From Heterocephalus glaber (Eukaryota; Chordata; Mammalia; Rodentia; Bathyergidae), in NCBI RefSeq assembly GCF_000247695.1, contig NW_004624781.1, positions 7,742,163 to 7,806,162 of the forward strand: a stretch of 64,000 nt of DNA. Direction: 5' to 3'. The notes beneath the pieces were generated by a model that had not been told where the DNA came from, did no database searches, and was given only the letters and a program-made list of their open reading frames with translations. Numbering within the stretch: the first letter of the stretch is position 1; each line of letters starts with the position of its first letter. This document shows, one piece after another, positions 1 to 30,679 of this stretch. The translations under genes and the position numbers were made by a program.

Positions 1-21273
<21,273 letters not shown>

Positions 21274-21323
21274 CCGGTGCCCCTCGGTCCCCACCGGCTG
21301 GGAACGCAGCGGCTCGGCCTCCT

Positions 21324-21344
21324 CGGCGGCGGCGGCGGCGGCGG
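21324..21344 (-). repeat. ANKDD1A: (CCG)7 triplet repeat in predicted 5' UTR
   Basis: Seven CGG units on the plus strand (CCG in the transcript), about 50 nt upstream of the ATG, within the CpG island. Confidence 0.85.
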
Positions 21345-21671
21345 CTCCACTGGCTCCAGACCCAGGCTCCTCTTCCGCCCCGACCTACGCGCCCCAGCGT
21401 CCAGCGGGTCCCCTGTGAGCGTCCGCCCACCTGGCCCAGCCTCGAGGCCCTGGCAGCCCCTCCCACCGGGGGACTCAGTGCCCTTGGTCCCCAGCCCCCA
21501 GGAGCAAAAAGTCAGACCCCCTAGGCCTATGAGCAGTCTCCGCAGGCCTGCAAGCCAACCAAGCGCAGGAAAGGAGGTTAGGGTCACTTGTGATCAGAAA
21601 AAAACGGTTAAAATGCCAGTGAGCTGTCGCCTACAACAATGAAACTGTTTTTTTTTTTTTTAAATTAGAAA

Positions 21672-21865
21672 GCCATGGCCAACCCCCTTGGTGCAGGCCT
21701 GTAATCCCAGCACTCTGGGAGGCTGAGGCAGGAGGATCCCAAGTTCAAACCCAGTCTAAGCAATTTAACAACTTAGCCAAGGCCCTATCCCAAAAAATAA
21801 AAAATGAGCTGAGGATGTAGCTCAGTGCAAAGGCCCTGATTTCTATCCCCAATGCCCCCCCCCCC
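21672..21865 (+). repeat. B1-dID dimeric SINE
   Basis: GCCTGTAATCCCAGCACTCT, GGCAGGAGGATCCCAAGTTC, A-rich linker, GGATGTAGCTCAGTGCAAAG, then a C-run tail. Confidence 0.85.
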
Positions 21866-21869
21866 AAAA

Positions 21870-22525
21870 TACGATAAAATTAGAAAGTCAAGTAACAGCC
21901 TCGGGCTGAGGAAATTCACCTTAGGGCAATGTGACCCTACAATGCAGCTCTTGCATATATGCACCCCAAATTTTCTTTCAGGCCCACGAAGGGACATGTC
22001 CTGGGTGTCAGTTGCTGTGTTGTTTCGTGGTTGTCGGGAGTTGGAGACTACCTGTGAGCCCATCCCTGGGAAGGCAGATGGGTAAACTGCGGCACAGGAG
22101 GCATCGAAGGCCAGGGACCAAGGGTATTCATGGCAACACGGATACAATCGCCTGTGGCTTCGAGGAAACACAGCCATGGCAGAATACTAGAAATATCTAA
22201 AACGCATGCACACAAAACAACAGTTTGCAAAGATGCATTCAACAGATCAGAAAAAGTCTTATTTCAGACCCATGTGGATGTTTTTCTCTAGCCTGTAGAT
22301 TTCAGGATAGTGGGGTCCCAGACATCTGGACCCCAAGAAAGGAGCCAGCTAGGAGGACTCTGACAGGACAACACATCCACAATCCCACAGTCCTTCCTCC
22401 GAAGCTGGCCTTGCAACTCACTCATTGTCTATTCTGACGAAGGACAGAGGGTGCACACAGGTGGGGTGGGGGAGATACGTGCTTGTCCTGCGCGCACGTG
22501 CGGCCACTAGGCATTGCCTAGGTTT
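21870..22525. other. intergenic, upstream of ANKDD1A
   Basis: No gene recognised. An old L1-like phrase near 21900-22200 (GTGACCCTACAATGCAGCTC) is possible but weak. Confidence 0.4.
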
Positions 22526-22614
22526 GGGCTGGGGATTTAGCTCAGTGGTTCCGGTGCCTGCTTCGCAAGCGCAAGGACCCAAGTTCGATCTCCGGTACAA
22601 AAAAAAAAAAAAAG
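22526..22614 (+). repeat. ID SINE
   Basis: GGCTGGGGATTTAGCTCAGT, TGCTTCGCAAGCGCAAGGAC, AAGTTCGATCTCCGGTAC and a 15-base A tail. Near consensus. Confidence 0.9.
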
Positions 22615-22914
22615 TGGAGGAGGACATTGCCCAGGTCTCCCCTCTGCTTGAAGGAGTCTCAAGGGAGAAGCTCAGGGAGGCCCAGAGCATCTGGGGCAGA
22701 GAAAGTGGCAGAAGGTCCCAGCCACATGGGGCTGAAAGGGGCAGTGGGCAGCCCCTGAATGGAGCAGGACTGAGCCACAGCTTGATGGGGATGGGAGGGA
22801 GCGGCCCACACAGAGTCGCCCACCCAAAGGAGAGGAAGGGGCCGCAGGAGCCCAGGGCTGGGTCATGCGCAACCCAGATGAGGTTCTCCTTCTGTCTCTG
22901 TAAGAAAATATAAG

Positions 22915-23010
22915 GGCCAGGGATGGGGGTTTAGCTCAGTGATGCCTCTGCCTGCTTTGAAAGCTCAAGGTCCTGAGTTTGATTCCTGGTTCCTAAATAA
23001 ATAAATAAAT
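22915..23010 (+). repeat. ID SINE, diverged
   Basis: GGGGGTTTAGCTCAGTGATG, GAGTTTGATTCCTGG, tail of AAAT units. Confidence 0.8.
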
Positions 23011-23164
23011 ACCTTTTTTTAAAAAAAGAAAGAAAATACAAGGGCTGATGGAAAAATGCCATGTGCATTAAAATTTTTTAAGTATATTGCAAGGAAAGGT
23101 ACATCATCATTAATTCCCCTCAAAATATTCCTCATTTTGAAAATATCCCAGCATTCTTGCCACT

Positions 23165-23255
23165 TTTTTTGGCGGGGACAGCCGGGGGACAGTGCCTTGC
23201 TCTCCATTTCAGGCTGGCCTTGAACTCCCACCACCATGCCCAGCTGTTCTTACCA
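23165..23255 (-). repeat. B1 SINE, internally deleted
   Basis: TGCTCTCCATTTCAGGCTGG, CCTTGAACTCCCACCACCAT, GCCCAGCTG. Flanked by CTTGCCACTT and CTTACCACTT, a likely target duplication in the mariner minus copy. Confidence 0.7.
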
Positions 23256-23345
23256 CTTTCTGAAGCAGCTGTGGAAGTCCTCTTTCCGGCGCGGGGGCGG
23301 GGGGGGGGGTCTTTACAAAGTGTCATCAAAAATGTGGTGAATGGT

Positions 23346-23431
23346 GAGTCGGGGATTTAGCTCAGTGGTTTTGCTGCCTGCTGCAGAAGCACAAGGACTC
23401 AAGTTTGATCCCAGTACCAAAAAAAAAAAAA
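23346..23431 (+). repeat. ID SINE inside mariner remnant
   Basis: CGGGGATTTAGCTCAGTGGT, CAAGTTTGATCCCAGTACC and A tail. Flanked by TGGTGAATG on both sides. Confidence 0.87.
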
Positions 23432-23984
23432 TATATGGTGAATGCCGCTGCAGAATGCAATCCAACACAAAGGCAGGCTGGTTAAACATGACGCTGTGTC
23501 CTCACCCATCCTGTTCACCAGATCCGGCACTGTGTGACTTTCAGCTCTTCCCCACAGTCAAAATGTCCATGAAAGGGAAACATTTTGATGGATTCAGGAC
23601 ATCAAGGCAGCCACAACAGTGCAACTAAAGACACTCCTGAGAGAGGACTTCACAACTACTTCAGAAAGAGGCAAGAATGCTGGGGTAAAGGATTTTGAGG
23701 AGGATTCGTGACAATGTGTCTTTTACTGTAATAATATTTTTAAGCTTAAACATTCACTGTATTTTTCTGTCACACTTCATAAGTCTGGATGGCGAGTGTG
23801 ATAAATAATGTTAGGGGAAGGAACTGCGGATGAAAGCCAGACCCCGAGGAGACGGAGTGAGTGAGTCGGTGTTCAGGGCCCTGTGCTGCCCTGACTCAGA
23901 GACCTGGGACCACCCAGGGCTCAGCGCTATTTCGCTGCCTTCACACACAGCTCTGACACCCTCTGGCTATGAGACCGTGCTCTC

Positions 23985-24215
23985 TACCTCTCCCATTTAA
24001 TCATCTCGACAACCCCGTGGAGCTAATGCTACATAGAAGCACCTTCCTTTTTTTGTTTTTGTTTTTGTTTTTCTGGTACCGGGGATCGAACTCGGGTCCC
24101 TGAGCTTGCGAGGCAAGCGGCGGAACCACTGAGCTAAATCCCCGGCCCAGAAGCATCATTTTTACAGTGGAGACGGCGAGACTCAGAGAGGTTGGTAGCT
24201 TGCTTAGCGACACAT
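23985..24215 (-). repeat. MIR SINE, reverse, split by an ID
   Basis: CTCCCATTTAATCATCTCGA, then after the ID, TTTTTACAGTGGAGACGGCG, AGACTCAGAGAGGTTGG. Confidence 0.6.
24050..24148 (-). repeat. ID SINE inside MIR
   Basis: TTTGTTTTTCTGGTACCGGG, GATCGAACTCGGGTCC, ACCACTGAGCTAAATCCCCG. Flanked by AGAAGCA direct repeats (24036 and 24149). Confidence 0.88.
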
Positions 24216-24369
24216 AGCAAGCAGCAAGCAGCCGAGAGCTGAGAGAGGAAGGCGAGCTCAGTAGCCCCTGCAGCTGGTGGAGGCTCGGCGGGCTGTGCAG
24301 GGCCTAGGGTGTCCCTAGGGACAGCAACCAGCCCAGGTCTCTAGGACACCAGACTCTAGGAGACGACTT

Positions 24370-24730
24370 TCTTGCCAGAAAGAAAAGCGATTTGGAGGAC
24401 AGCCTCAGAAAACAGCGCAAGCAGGGACTCAGCGCGGAGGACCCGGCCTATTGCTACTGGGAGCACAGGCAGCCCGGCCTCACCACCCCAGTCTCGCCGG
24501 ACCCCGCCGGGAGGGCGCCCGTGGGACCCTGCAGTTCCCATCGTTGCCACACGAGGGAGCCAGAGCCCAGGGAGCCGCCTGCCCCGGAAGACCGTAATTC
24601 GCACAGGAATCTGTCCCCACCCTGCAAGGCAGCTACGGGGCCAGAGGGGCCCAAAGAGGGACACCCAAACGTACAGGCTGTCGTCTGACCTGGGCCACGC
24701 GGCCCGGGACGCCCTTGAAGGAGGAGACAG
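24370..24730. promoter_or_regulatory. orphan CpG-rich block
   Basis: About 350 bp with a CpG density far above its flanks (CGCGGAGG, CTCGCCGGACCCCGCCGGGA, CACGCGGCCCGGGACGCC). Not overlapping a recognised exon or SINE; 3.1 kb upstream of the ANKDD1A ATG. May be an alternative or divergent promoter. Confidence 0.5.
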
Positions 24731-24752
24731 CGTGGAAAAGTCCACATGAACA

Positions 24753-24840
24753 TTTTTTGGGGGGGGGTACCGGGGATCGAACTCCGGTCCTTGAGCTTGC
24801 GCAGCAGGTGCCTGAACCACTGAGCTAAATCCCCGACCCT
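24753..24840 (-). repeat. ID SINE
   Basis: GGTACCGGGGATCGAACTCC, CACTGAGCTAAATCCCCGAC. Flanked by CCACATGAAC / CCACGTGAAC (24743 and 24841), a near-perfect target duplication. Confidence 0.88.
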
Positions 24841-24993
24841 CCACGTGAACTTTTAAAGGACCAACTTCAGAGACTGTGACGGGCAGGTGGAGTAGTGACG
24901 AGGTCGGGGTCCCAGAGCAGGCCAGGGTCCAGCAAGCCCTAAGAGGGGAGCCAGGCACGCGGGGTCCCCGTCTCGGAAGAAGGAGGGGGCACA

Positions 24994-25140
24994 TAGGTGG
25001 GTCTGATGATGAACGCCTGTAATGCCAGCACTCAGAAGGCTGAGGCAGGAGGATTGCCTAGAGTTCAAGGCCAGCCTGGGCTACATAGTGCGTTCAAGGA
25101 CAGCCTGCTCTACATAGTGAGGCTCTGTCTTAAAAACAAA
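24994..25140 (+). repeat. B1 SINE
   Basis: TGATGAACGCCTGTAATGCC, GTTCAAGGCCAGCCTGGGCT, duplicated block GTTCAAGGACAGCCTGCTCT. Confidence 0.82.
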
Positions 25141-25147
25141 AGCAAAC

Positions 25148-25243
25148 AGGGCCGTGGATTTAGCTCAGTGGTTTCGCTGCCTGCTGCGCAAGCGCAAAGA
25201 CCCGAGTTTGGTCCCTGGTACAAAAAAAAAAAAAAAAAAAACC
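25148..25243 (+). repeat. ID SINE
   Basis: GGCCGTGGATTTAGCTCAGT, AAGACCCGAGTTTGGTCCC, about 20-base A tail. Inserted in the A-rich tail of the preceding B1; AAAAGCAAACA repeats flank it. Confidence 0.88.
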
Positions 25244-25330
25244 AAAAGCAAACAAAAATACAGCCTGATCAGACTTGGGGAAATGGCACTAAAGTTCATT
25301 TAAGAAAAAAAACCTATAAAAATAGACAGC

Positions 25331-25418
25331 AAGCCAGGGATTTAGCTCAGTGGTTCCAGTGCCTGCCTCGAAAGTAAAAGGTCTCAAGTTCGATCCCCGG
25401 TACCAAAAAAAAAAAACC
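25331..25418 (+). repeat. ID SINE
   Basis: AGCCAGGGATTTAGCTCAGT, CAAGTTCGATCCCCGGTACC, A tail. Flanked by AGACAGCAAGC on both sides (25324 and 25419), an 11-bp target duplication. Confidence 0.9.
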
Positions 25419-25815
25419 AGACAGCAAGCTTATGGGAAGAAAGAGTAGAAGCAGAGATGAGACTGCCTGGTGAAACAGTTGGACACACTCCCCAAACTGT
25501 TTCCAGTGCACATTCACATAGGCCAAAGACTCCATGTCTAAGACTCTGTACCACCAGGAGCAGGAACTGAGCAAAGGCAAATGTGCAAGGTTGTCCACTG
25601 CTGTGTTTTTTGTACCTGTAGCAGAGAACTGAAAACAACCCACGCATCCATCAATGGAGGATGGCAAGATAAAAGGGTGGTGCAGTCGCACAGTGCAAAG
25701 CCAGGCAGCTGTTAAAAAGATGCAGTGGATCTGCCTTTGCTGAGGTAGGATGAATTTCTAGGAGACAGGGAGAATCAGAACAGGAAGTGCAGCATGAATC
25801 CATTTCTTCAAAAAC
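25419..25815 (+). mobile_element. old L1 3' fragment
   Basis: ACTGAAAACAACCCACGCAT, CCATCAATGGAGGATGGCAA, GGCAGCTGTTAAAAAGATGC follow the L1M 3' region phrase. Diverged. Confidence 0.55.
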
Positions 25816-25818
25816 ATT

Positions 25819-26070
25819 CTACTCTGGGAGGCCGAGGCAGGAGAATCACAAGTTCAAGCTCAGCCTCAGCGACTTACTGAGACCCTTTCTCAAAAAAAAA
25901 TAAAAATAAAAATAGGGCCAGGGATTTAGCTCAGTGGCACCACACCTCCCTTGAAAGTGCAAGGCCCTGAGTTTGATTCCCAGTACCAAAAATTAATTAA
26001 TTAATTAATTAAAAGGGATGGGGATGTAGCTCAGTGGGAGGGCCCTGGATTCAATCCCCCATACCAAAAA
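25819..26070 (+). repeat. B1-dID with an ID inserted in its linker
   Basis: B1 half 25819-25913, 5'-truncated (CTCTGGGAGGCCGAGGCAGG). ID 25915-25990 (AGGGATTTAGCTCAGTGGCA). An AATT run at 25991-26013. dID half 26014-26070 (GATGGGGATGTAGCTCAGTG, CAATCCCCCATACC). All plus. Confidence 0.82.
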
Positions 26071-26881
26071 GAATTCTCTTGCCCACGTTAAACAGTTTCC
26101 CAAGTCCCCCAGCCCATAGGTGGCAGAGCCAGAATCTGTGCTCTTGGCCATTCTTGGACACCCTGGACTCACGTGCCCCCCACCCCCGGGACTTTGCTTC
26201 TCCCCCGACTTTCAGCAGCTACTGTGTGTCGTTAAGCAAATGCACTAAAATTAACTTACCTACTGTTAACTTAAGAATTAACTTAACTCATTCATGAGAA
26301 TGAGAGAGACAGGGATGATTTCCAGTCTTGTGCTATTAGACAGTGCTACTGTGCACGTTTTTGTTTGGGGGCTTTGTCCATTTGTTAGATTCATAGAAGT
26401 CCAGTTCTTAAGTCAAAGGGTATTTGGTGTGGATCACTGCTCTAGAGAACTATGGCCATGGATCAAGCTAACCCTAAAGGGTGCTAAGCATATGTTGAAT
26501 TTTTCCCATGATCCTGTGGGTCAGAAATGTGGGAGGGGCCGGGCTGAGGGATTCATCAGTCAGGTGCCAGGAGATCATCCTCCCTGAGGTCTCAACATAG
26601 TGTCTGATCCTCCCAGCTTCCCAGCATGCTCTGCACCTTTCACAGAACGAATGTTGGGTTCAAGGCTCAGGTCACCCAGTAGTCAGCTTCCCGAAAGCAG
26701 GAAGTAGAGCCTCTCAGCAAGTTAGCAGATGAACTTAGGCCTTTGTCCTACTCAGGATCACTTTTGCTGTATTTTGTTGTTCACGGGGCTGTGATCCAGC
26801 CCAGGTTCAAGGGAAAGGGACAGAGACCCCATCTCTCCATCCAAGGAGTGTCAAAGAATGTGGGGTCACCTTTACAATAGC

Positions 26882-27078
26882 TACAGTGGTGCCTCAGTTC
26901 ACAAACTTAATTCTTTCCACGATTCTGGTATCAAACTAAACTGGATGAGAACCAAAGCAAATTTCCCCATAAGGTCAACCTTGACCCTAACCATTAAATT
27001 TGATACGGTTCTCATCCAATTCGGTTTGTGAACAGAATCGTGGAAAGGATTAAGTTTGTGAACCGAAGTACCACTGTA
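26882..27078. mobile_element. 197-bp near-palindromic MITE
   Basis: Left arm TACAGTGGTGCCTCAGTTCA matches the reverse complement of the right end TGAACCGAAGTACCACTGTA, with few mismatches over the first 45 bases. Pairing continues inward (GGATGAGAACC / GGTTCTCATCC). TA at both ends suits a Tc1/mariner/pogo-type target. No coding capacity. Confidence 0.8.
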
Positions 27079-27089
27079 TTTCCAAGTTG

Positions 27090-27480
27090 CCCTTTGTATC
27101 AGTCAGTGTTTATTAGAGAAACAGATATACAAATATATACGAATTTACAAGATTGGCTTACGACGGCCACCCACAGAGTTGGATGTGGACGCGCACACAG
27201 GGTCTGACTGCGCACTGGAGAGCTGAAGGATGCAGTCAAAGGTCTGGAGCTCACGACAGTGCTCCATATGGGTCCGTATCAGGAGGCCGATGGGTCTGCG
27301 ATGGAAGCCAGGAGATGCCGTCCAAGGTGAGGGCAAAGACTGGAGCTCCTCTGAAGAAACAGAAGCAGGTTCATCCTTCTTCATTTCCCCTTTATGCCGA
27401 GGGTGGGTCTTCCACACCCTAGGGTGTAGAATTGCTAAGTCAGTTTAGTTGAGCTTCTCTTACTCAAATTGACACAATCA
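27090..27480 (+). mobile_element. unassigned interspersed repeat inside L1
   Basis: Begins GTATCAGTCAGTGTTTATTA with AGAGAAACAGA and runs to AATTGACACAATCAACTGAC / CATCACA. The opening and closing phrases resemble a widespread mammalian repeat whose family name I cannot assign. Confidence 0.4.
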
Positions 27481-27592
27481 ACTGACCATCACAACCTGCA
27501 AAAGCTGGTCAATGTATATTCCCACCTGCTGTACCCAAGGCCATCTTTCTCCATATCATACCCTTGTCAACACAGTGTACTATAAAACTTTT

Positions 27593-27685
27593 CTTTTTTG
27601 AGACAGAGTCCCACTCTGTGGCCCAGGCTGGCCTCAAAGCCCTGGCTCAAGCGATCTTCCTGCCTCAGTCTCCCAAGTAGATGCT
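27593..27685 (-). repeat. B1 SINE, truncated
   Basis: TTTTGAGACAGAGTCCCACT, GGCCCAGGCTGGCCTCAAAG, CCTGCCTCAGTCTCCCAAGT. Confidence 0.75.
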
Positions 27686-28004
27686 TTCATCGGTCCCATC
27701 TTGTTATTTTGTTATACATTACGTTATTGATGAGTGAAAATGTCTTTTCATGTATTTACCATTCATTTAAAATTTTTCTTTCCCTGTGAATTGTCTGTTT
27801 GTGGCCCACATATAAATTTGGTTCCTCTTTTTACAATATTTGCTCGTCAAATGTGCTCACTAAGATTCACCTTTCATCTGGTTGTGCATTGCAGAGCATT
27901 TTCTGCAGTGTGTGGCCTTCTGATTTGGCTTGTGATGATTTTCTCAGTTCGTGTTTTCACTTTTACGTGTTTGGGTTAGCCGTCTGATGTTCTAAGGCTT
28001 CTGG

Positions 28005-28381
28005 ATGGCGTGGGATGTGTTCTTTTCCCTTTCCAGAATTTCCCTGCCAGCCTCAGCTATTTATTTCTCCAGATGAGGATTAATCTTTTCCAAGGCTCTC
28101 TCCCCAGGCAATGGGTGTTTGGAAGGAATCGATTCCAGTTTCTGGATCACTCAGGAAAATGCCCAGCCTTACTGTCTGCACACAGTTGGGAGCTGGCTCT
28201 CCCAGGGGACATCGAGGCCCACTGAGAGGCAGCAGTGACATCCCAGGGCAGCCCTGGGATCCCAGGCACTTGTAGGGGACAGAGCCCAAGGGTATACCCA
28301 GGGCAGTGCTATGCCAAGGAGACCAGAGCCCTGGCCTCCAGCTTCCGACCCCTGTTAAGAGCGAGTTCAAGACTCCTTGAA
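28005..28381. other. intergenic, no recognised element
   Basis: Moderate GC, unique-looking. No splice-flanked coding similarity seen. Confidence 0.4.
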
Positions 28382-28454
28382 GGGCCAGGATTTAGCTCAG
28401 TGGTTCCACTGCAAGGATCCGAGTTCAATCAACAGTACCAAAAAAAAAAAAACC
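28382..28454 (+). repeat. ID SINE, internal deletion
   Basis: GGGCCAGGATTTAGCTCAGT then directly CTGCAAGGATCCGAGTTCAA. About 15 bases between the boxes are missing. Flanked by ACTCCTTGAAG / CCTCCCTGAAG. Confidence 0.8.
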
Positions 28455-28814
28455 TCCCTGAAGCCGGCAGCCTCTGGGCCCAGGAGAGGGGCCAACACAC
28501 CCCTAAGGGGCTGATTCATGGGGGAGATTTCACAGAGCCACCCCCTGCCCAGGAAAATCCCGCTTGGCTCTTGGGGAGAGGCAGGGACCTGGAGCAGGAA
28601 CCACAGGGACAGGAGGCTGCTTCGGGCTCTGCAGCTGCTGTCCAACCCCAGAGCCCAGACTGCAGCGTTGCCTACTCTGTCCCCAGGCAGGGACCCGTGT
28701 GGGCCCCAAAAGCTCCCTGTGTGCCTACTGGGTCCAGGTGGTGTTCTAAGTCCTAGGCATCCAGCAGAAAAGAGGAAACCAAATGTCCTGCCTTCCTGGA
28801 GTTCACAGACACAA

Positions 28815-29010
28815 GCCAGGCGTGGTGATGCACGCTCACAATCTCAGAACCACCCTGGGAGGCTGAGGCAGGAGATGGCAAATTTGAACCAGGCCTGGGC
28901 ATTTTAGCAAATGAATGAGATCTTGTCCCAAAATTAAAGGAACAAAAAGGCAAGAGCTGTCCATGTAGCCCTGAATTCCGGGCTCTGGGTTCAATCCCTA
29001 GCACAAGAAA
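28815..29010 (+). repeat. B1-dID dimeric SINE
   Basis: GCCAGGCGTGGTGATGCACG, GGGAGGCTGAGGCAGGAGAT, linker, then a diverged dID ending GGGTTCAATCCCTAGCAC. Confidence 0.78.
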
Positions 29011-29029
29011 GAAAAAAAAAGTCCGAATA

Positions 29030-29797
29030 TGTTAGAAGATAAGCACCACTGGGGAGAACAGAGAGAGGGCGGAGGACACGGAGGGTGATGTGGTCTTCAA
29101 CACGATGGCTCAGGCCACCATCCTGACTGTGGGACAAGGGCGGACACAGGAAGCTGGTGACAGGGTGCAGGGGCCACCAGGAGGGGCAGCCCAGACAGGT
29201 GGCCGGGGTTAGCGGCGGTGGAGGCGAGGGTGGCTCTGCTGTCTGGTCTGTTGGACTTAGCGGGGCTGCCAGGTTTCGGAGACTTCCCTGCACCACCAGG
29301 CTGGTCCCCATACATGTCCCCTGGGGCTGTGTGCACATCTGATCCCCCGACTGTGCTCTGCAGACCCACAGCCCCTGCTGGGGAGCTCTTCATGCATCTC
29401 TTCCGGCCCAGGAACCCAGCCCCGGGCACTGGGACCAGAGGCTCTGGCGGGCGGCCACAGGCCAGCACAGGCAGCTGCGTCCTGGACACTCACAGACCCT
29501 TGGCCTCCAGCCCGGTGTGGGTCAGCCAGACCTGACAGTGACGGGTCCCTCCCAGCTGCCAGCCCCAGGCAGGGACATCGGAGGCCTCCAGTGAAGGCCT
29601 CAGAGGTGGCCCAACCACCTTCCTCAGGGCCCCATTGTAGATTCCCAGAGTCCACACCCCTGAATTCCCGACTCAGGCACCTTTGGGGCCCAGGCAGCTG
29701 GACCCGGCCACCATCGAAAGCAGCGCTGCACAGAGCCCTTAGCCCAGCAACCTGCTGTGTCCCCCATCCAGAAGGCTGAGGTTAAGAGTGGGCTCAG
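29030..29797. other. intergenic, GC-rich unique sequence
   Basis: No repeat recognised. Several open frames on both strands are typical of GC-rich non-coding DNA; none is splice-flanked or similar to a known protein. Confidence 0.4.
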
Positions 29798-29886
29798 CAG
29801 GCTGGGGATTTAGCTCAGTGGTTTCGCCGCCTGCTGCGCAAGCGTAAAGACCCGAGTTCAATCCCCAGTACCAAAAAAAAAAAAAG
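29798..29886 (+). repeat. ID SINE
   Basis: GGCTGGGGATTTAGCTCAGT, GACCCGAGTTCAATCCCCAG, A tail. Flanked by GAGTGGGCTCAG on both sides (about 29787 and 29886), a 12-bp target duplication. Confidence 0.92.
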
Positions 29887-29898
29887 AGTGGGCTCAGA

Positions 29899-30043
29899 AG
29901 CCAGGCATGGTGACACACACCTGGAATCCCAGCACCTGGAAGGCTGACCCAGGAGGATCACCGTGAGTTTGAGGCCAGCCTGGGCTACATAGTGAGTTCA
30001 AGGCCAGCCTGAACTGCATAGCAAGACCCTGTCTCAAAAAACT
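29899..30043 (+). repeat. B1 SINE
   Basis: AGCCAGGCATGGTGACACAC, GAGGCCAGCCTGGGCTACAT, duplicate block AAGGCCAGCCTGAACTGCAT. Confidence 0.88.
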
Positions 30044-30065
30044 GAAAACAAGCATACAAAATGCT

Positions 30066-30235
30066 GACCAGACAGTGCTCTACCACAGAGTTACATCTCC
30101 AGCCTTTTTTAGATTTTATTTTTCAGACAGAATCTCCCTAAATTGCCCAGGCTGGCCTCAAATTTGTGACCCATAAGTGGCTCTCTTCCCTCAGCCTCCT
30201 GAGTAGCTGAGATTACAGATGTGTGCCCCCAGCCC
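30066..30235 (-). repeat. B1-dID dimeric SINE
   Basis: CTCTACCACAGAGTTACATC, TTTCAGACAGAATCTCCCTA, CAGCCTCCTGAGTAGCTGAG. Confidence 0.78.
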
Positions 30236-30247
30236 CAGCACGATCTG

Positions 30248-30554
30248 AATTTTTTTCCAGGACTGGGAATGGAATCCAGGAATTTACACTGAGCCACATC
30301 CCCACACACTGTAATTTTGTTTTTTGGGTTTTGTTGGGGTTTTTTTTGGTACCGGGGATCAAACTCTGGACCTTGTGCTTTCGAGGCAGGTGGCAGCATC
30401 ACTGAGCTAAATCCCTGGCTTTTTTTTTTTAAATTTTGATCCAGAGTCTCACTGAATTGCCAAGTTGCCCAGGCTGGGTTCCCACATGCCACCCTCATGT
30501 CTCAGCCTCCCAGAGTGCTGGGATTATGGATATGTGCCACTGCACCCAGCTACA
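30248..30554 (-). repeat. B1-dID with an ID inserted in its linker
   Basis: dID half about 30248-30310 (GACTGGGAATGGAATCCAGG, CACTGAGCCACATCCCC). ID 30337-30421 (GGTACCGGGGATCAAACTCT, CACTGAGCTAAATCCCTGGC). B1 half 30422-30554 (GATCCAGAGTCTCACTGAAT, CCACTGCACCCAGCT). All minus. Confidence 0.82.
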
Positions 30555-30579
30555 ACCTGAATTCTTGTTTTATATTTTT

Positions 30580-30662
30580 TTATTTTTTGGTACCTGGGCT
30601 CGAACTCAGGTCCTTGCACTTGTGAGGCAGGCAGTGGATCCAGTGAGCTAAATCCCTGGCCC
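30580..30662 (-). repeat. ID SINE with 16-bp target duplication
   Basis: GGTACCTGGGCTCGAACTCA through GAGCTAAATCCCTGGCC. TACAACCTGAATTCTT occurs at 30551-30566 and again at 30663-30678. Confidence 0.93.
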
Positions 30663-30679
30663 TACAACCTGAATTCTTA

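Larger units (their letters stand above)
23048..23800. mobile_element. decayed Tc1/mariner transposon, two opposed copies
   Basis: Plus copy (about 23310-23800): a decayed frame with SPDPALCDFQLFPTVKM-like residues, the mariner SPDLAPxDFxLFP catalytic-block signature, then GAGGACTT..CTTCAGAAAG..GGCAAGAATGCTGGG. Minus copy (about 23048-23290, holding a B1): the same ACTTCCACAGCTGCTTCAGA and GCAAGAATGCTGGGAT segment read on the other strand. In-frame stops mean no active transposase. Confidence 0.7.
26240..28000 (-). mobile_element. old L1 fragments, heavily interrupted
   Basis: Complement-strand L1M phrases: about 26300-26440 (GGGATGATTTCCAGTCTTGT), 27490-27590 (CAATGTATATTCCCACCTGC, CATACCCTTGTCAACACAG) and 27690-27990 (TCTTTTCATGTATTTACCAT, GTGAATTGTCTGTTTGTGGC). 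Broken by the MITE, another repeat and a B1. Confidence 0.55.

Noticed and set aside
24356..24994. 212-codon minus-strand open frame over the CpG block
   Set aside because: Runs through a reverse ID SINE, so it is not a conserved coding exon; kept only as a CpG island observation.
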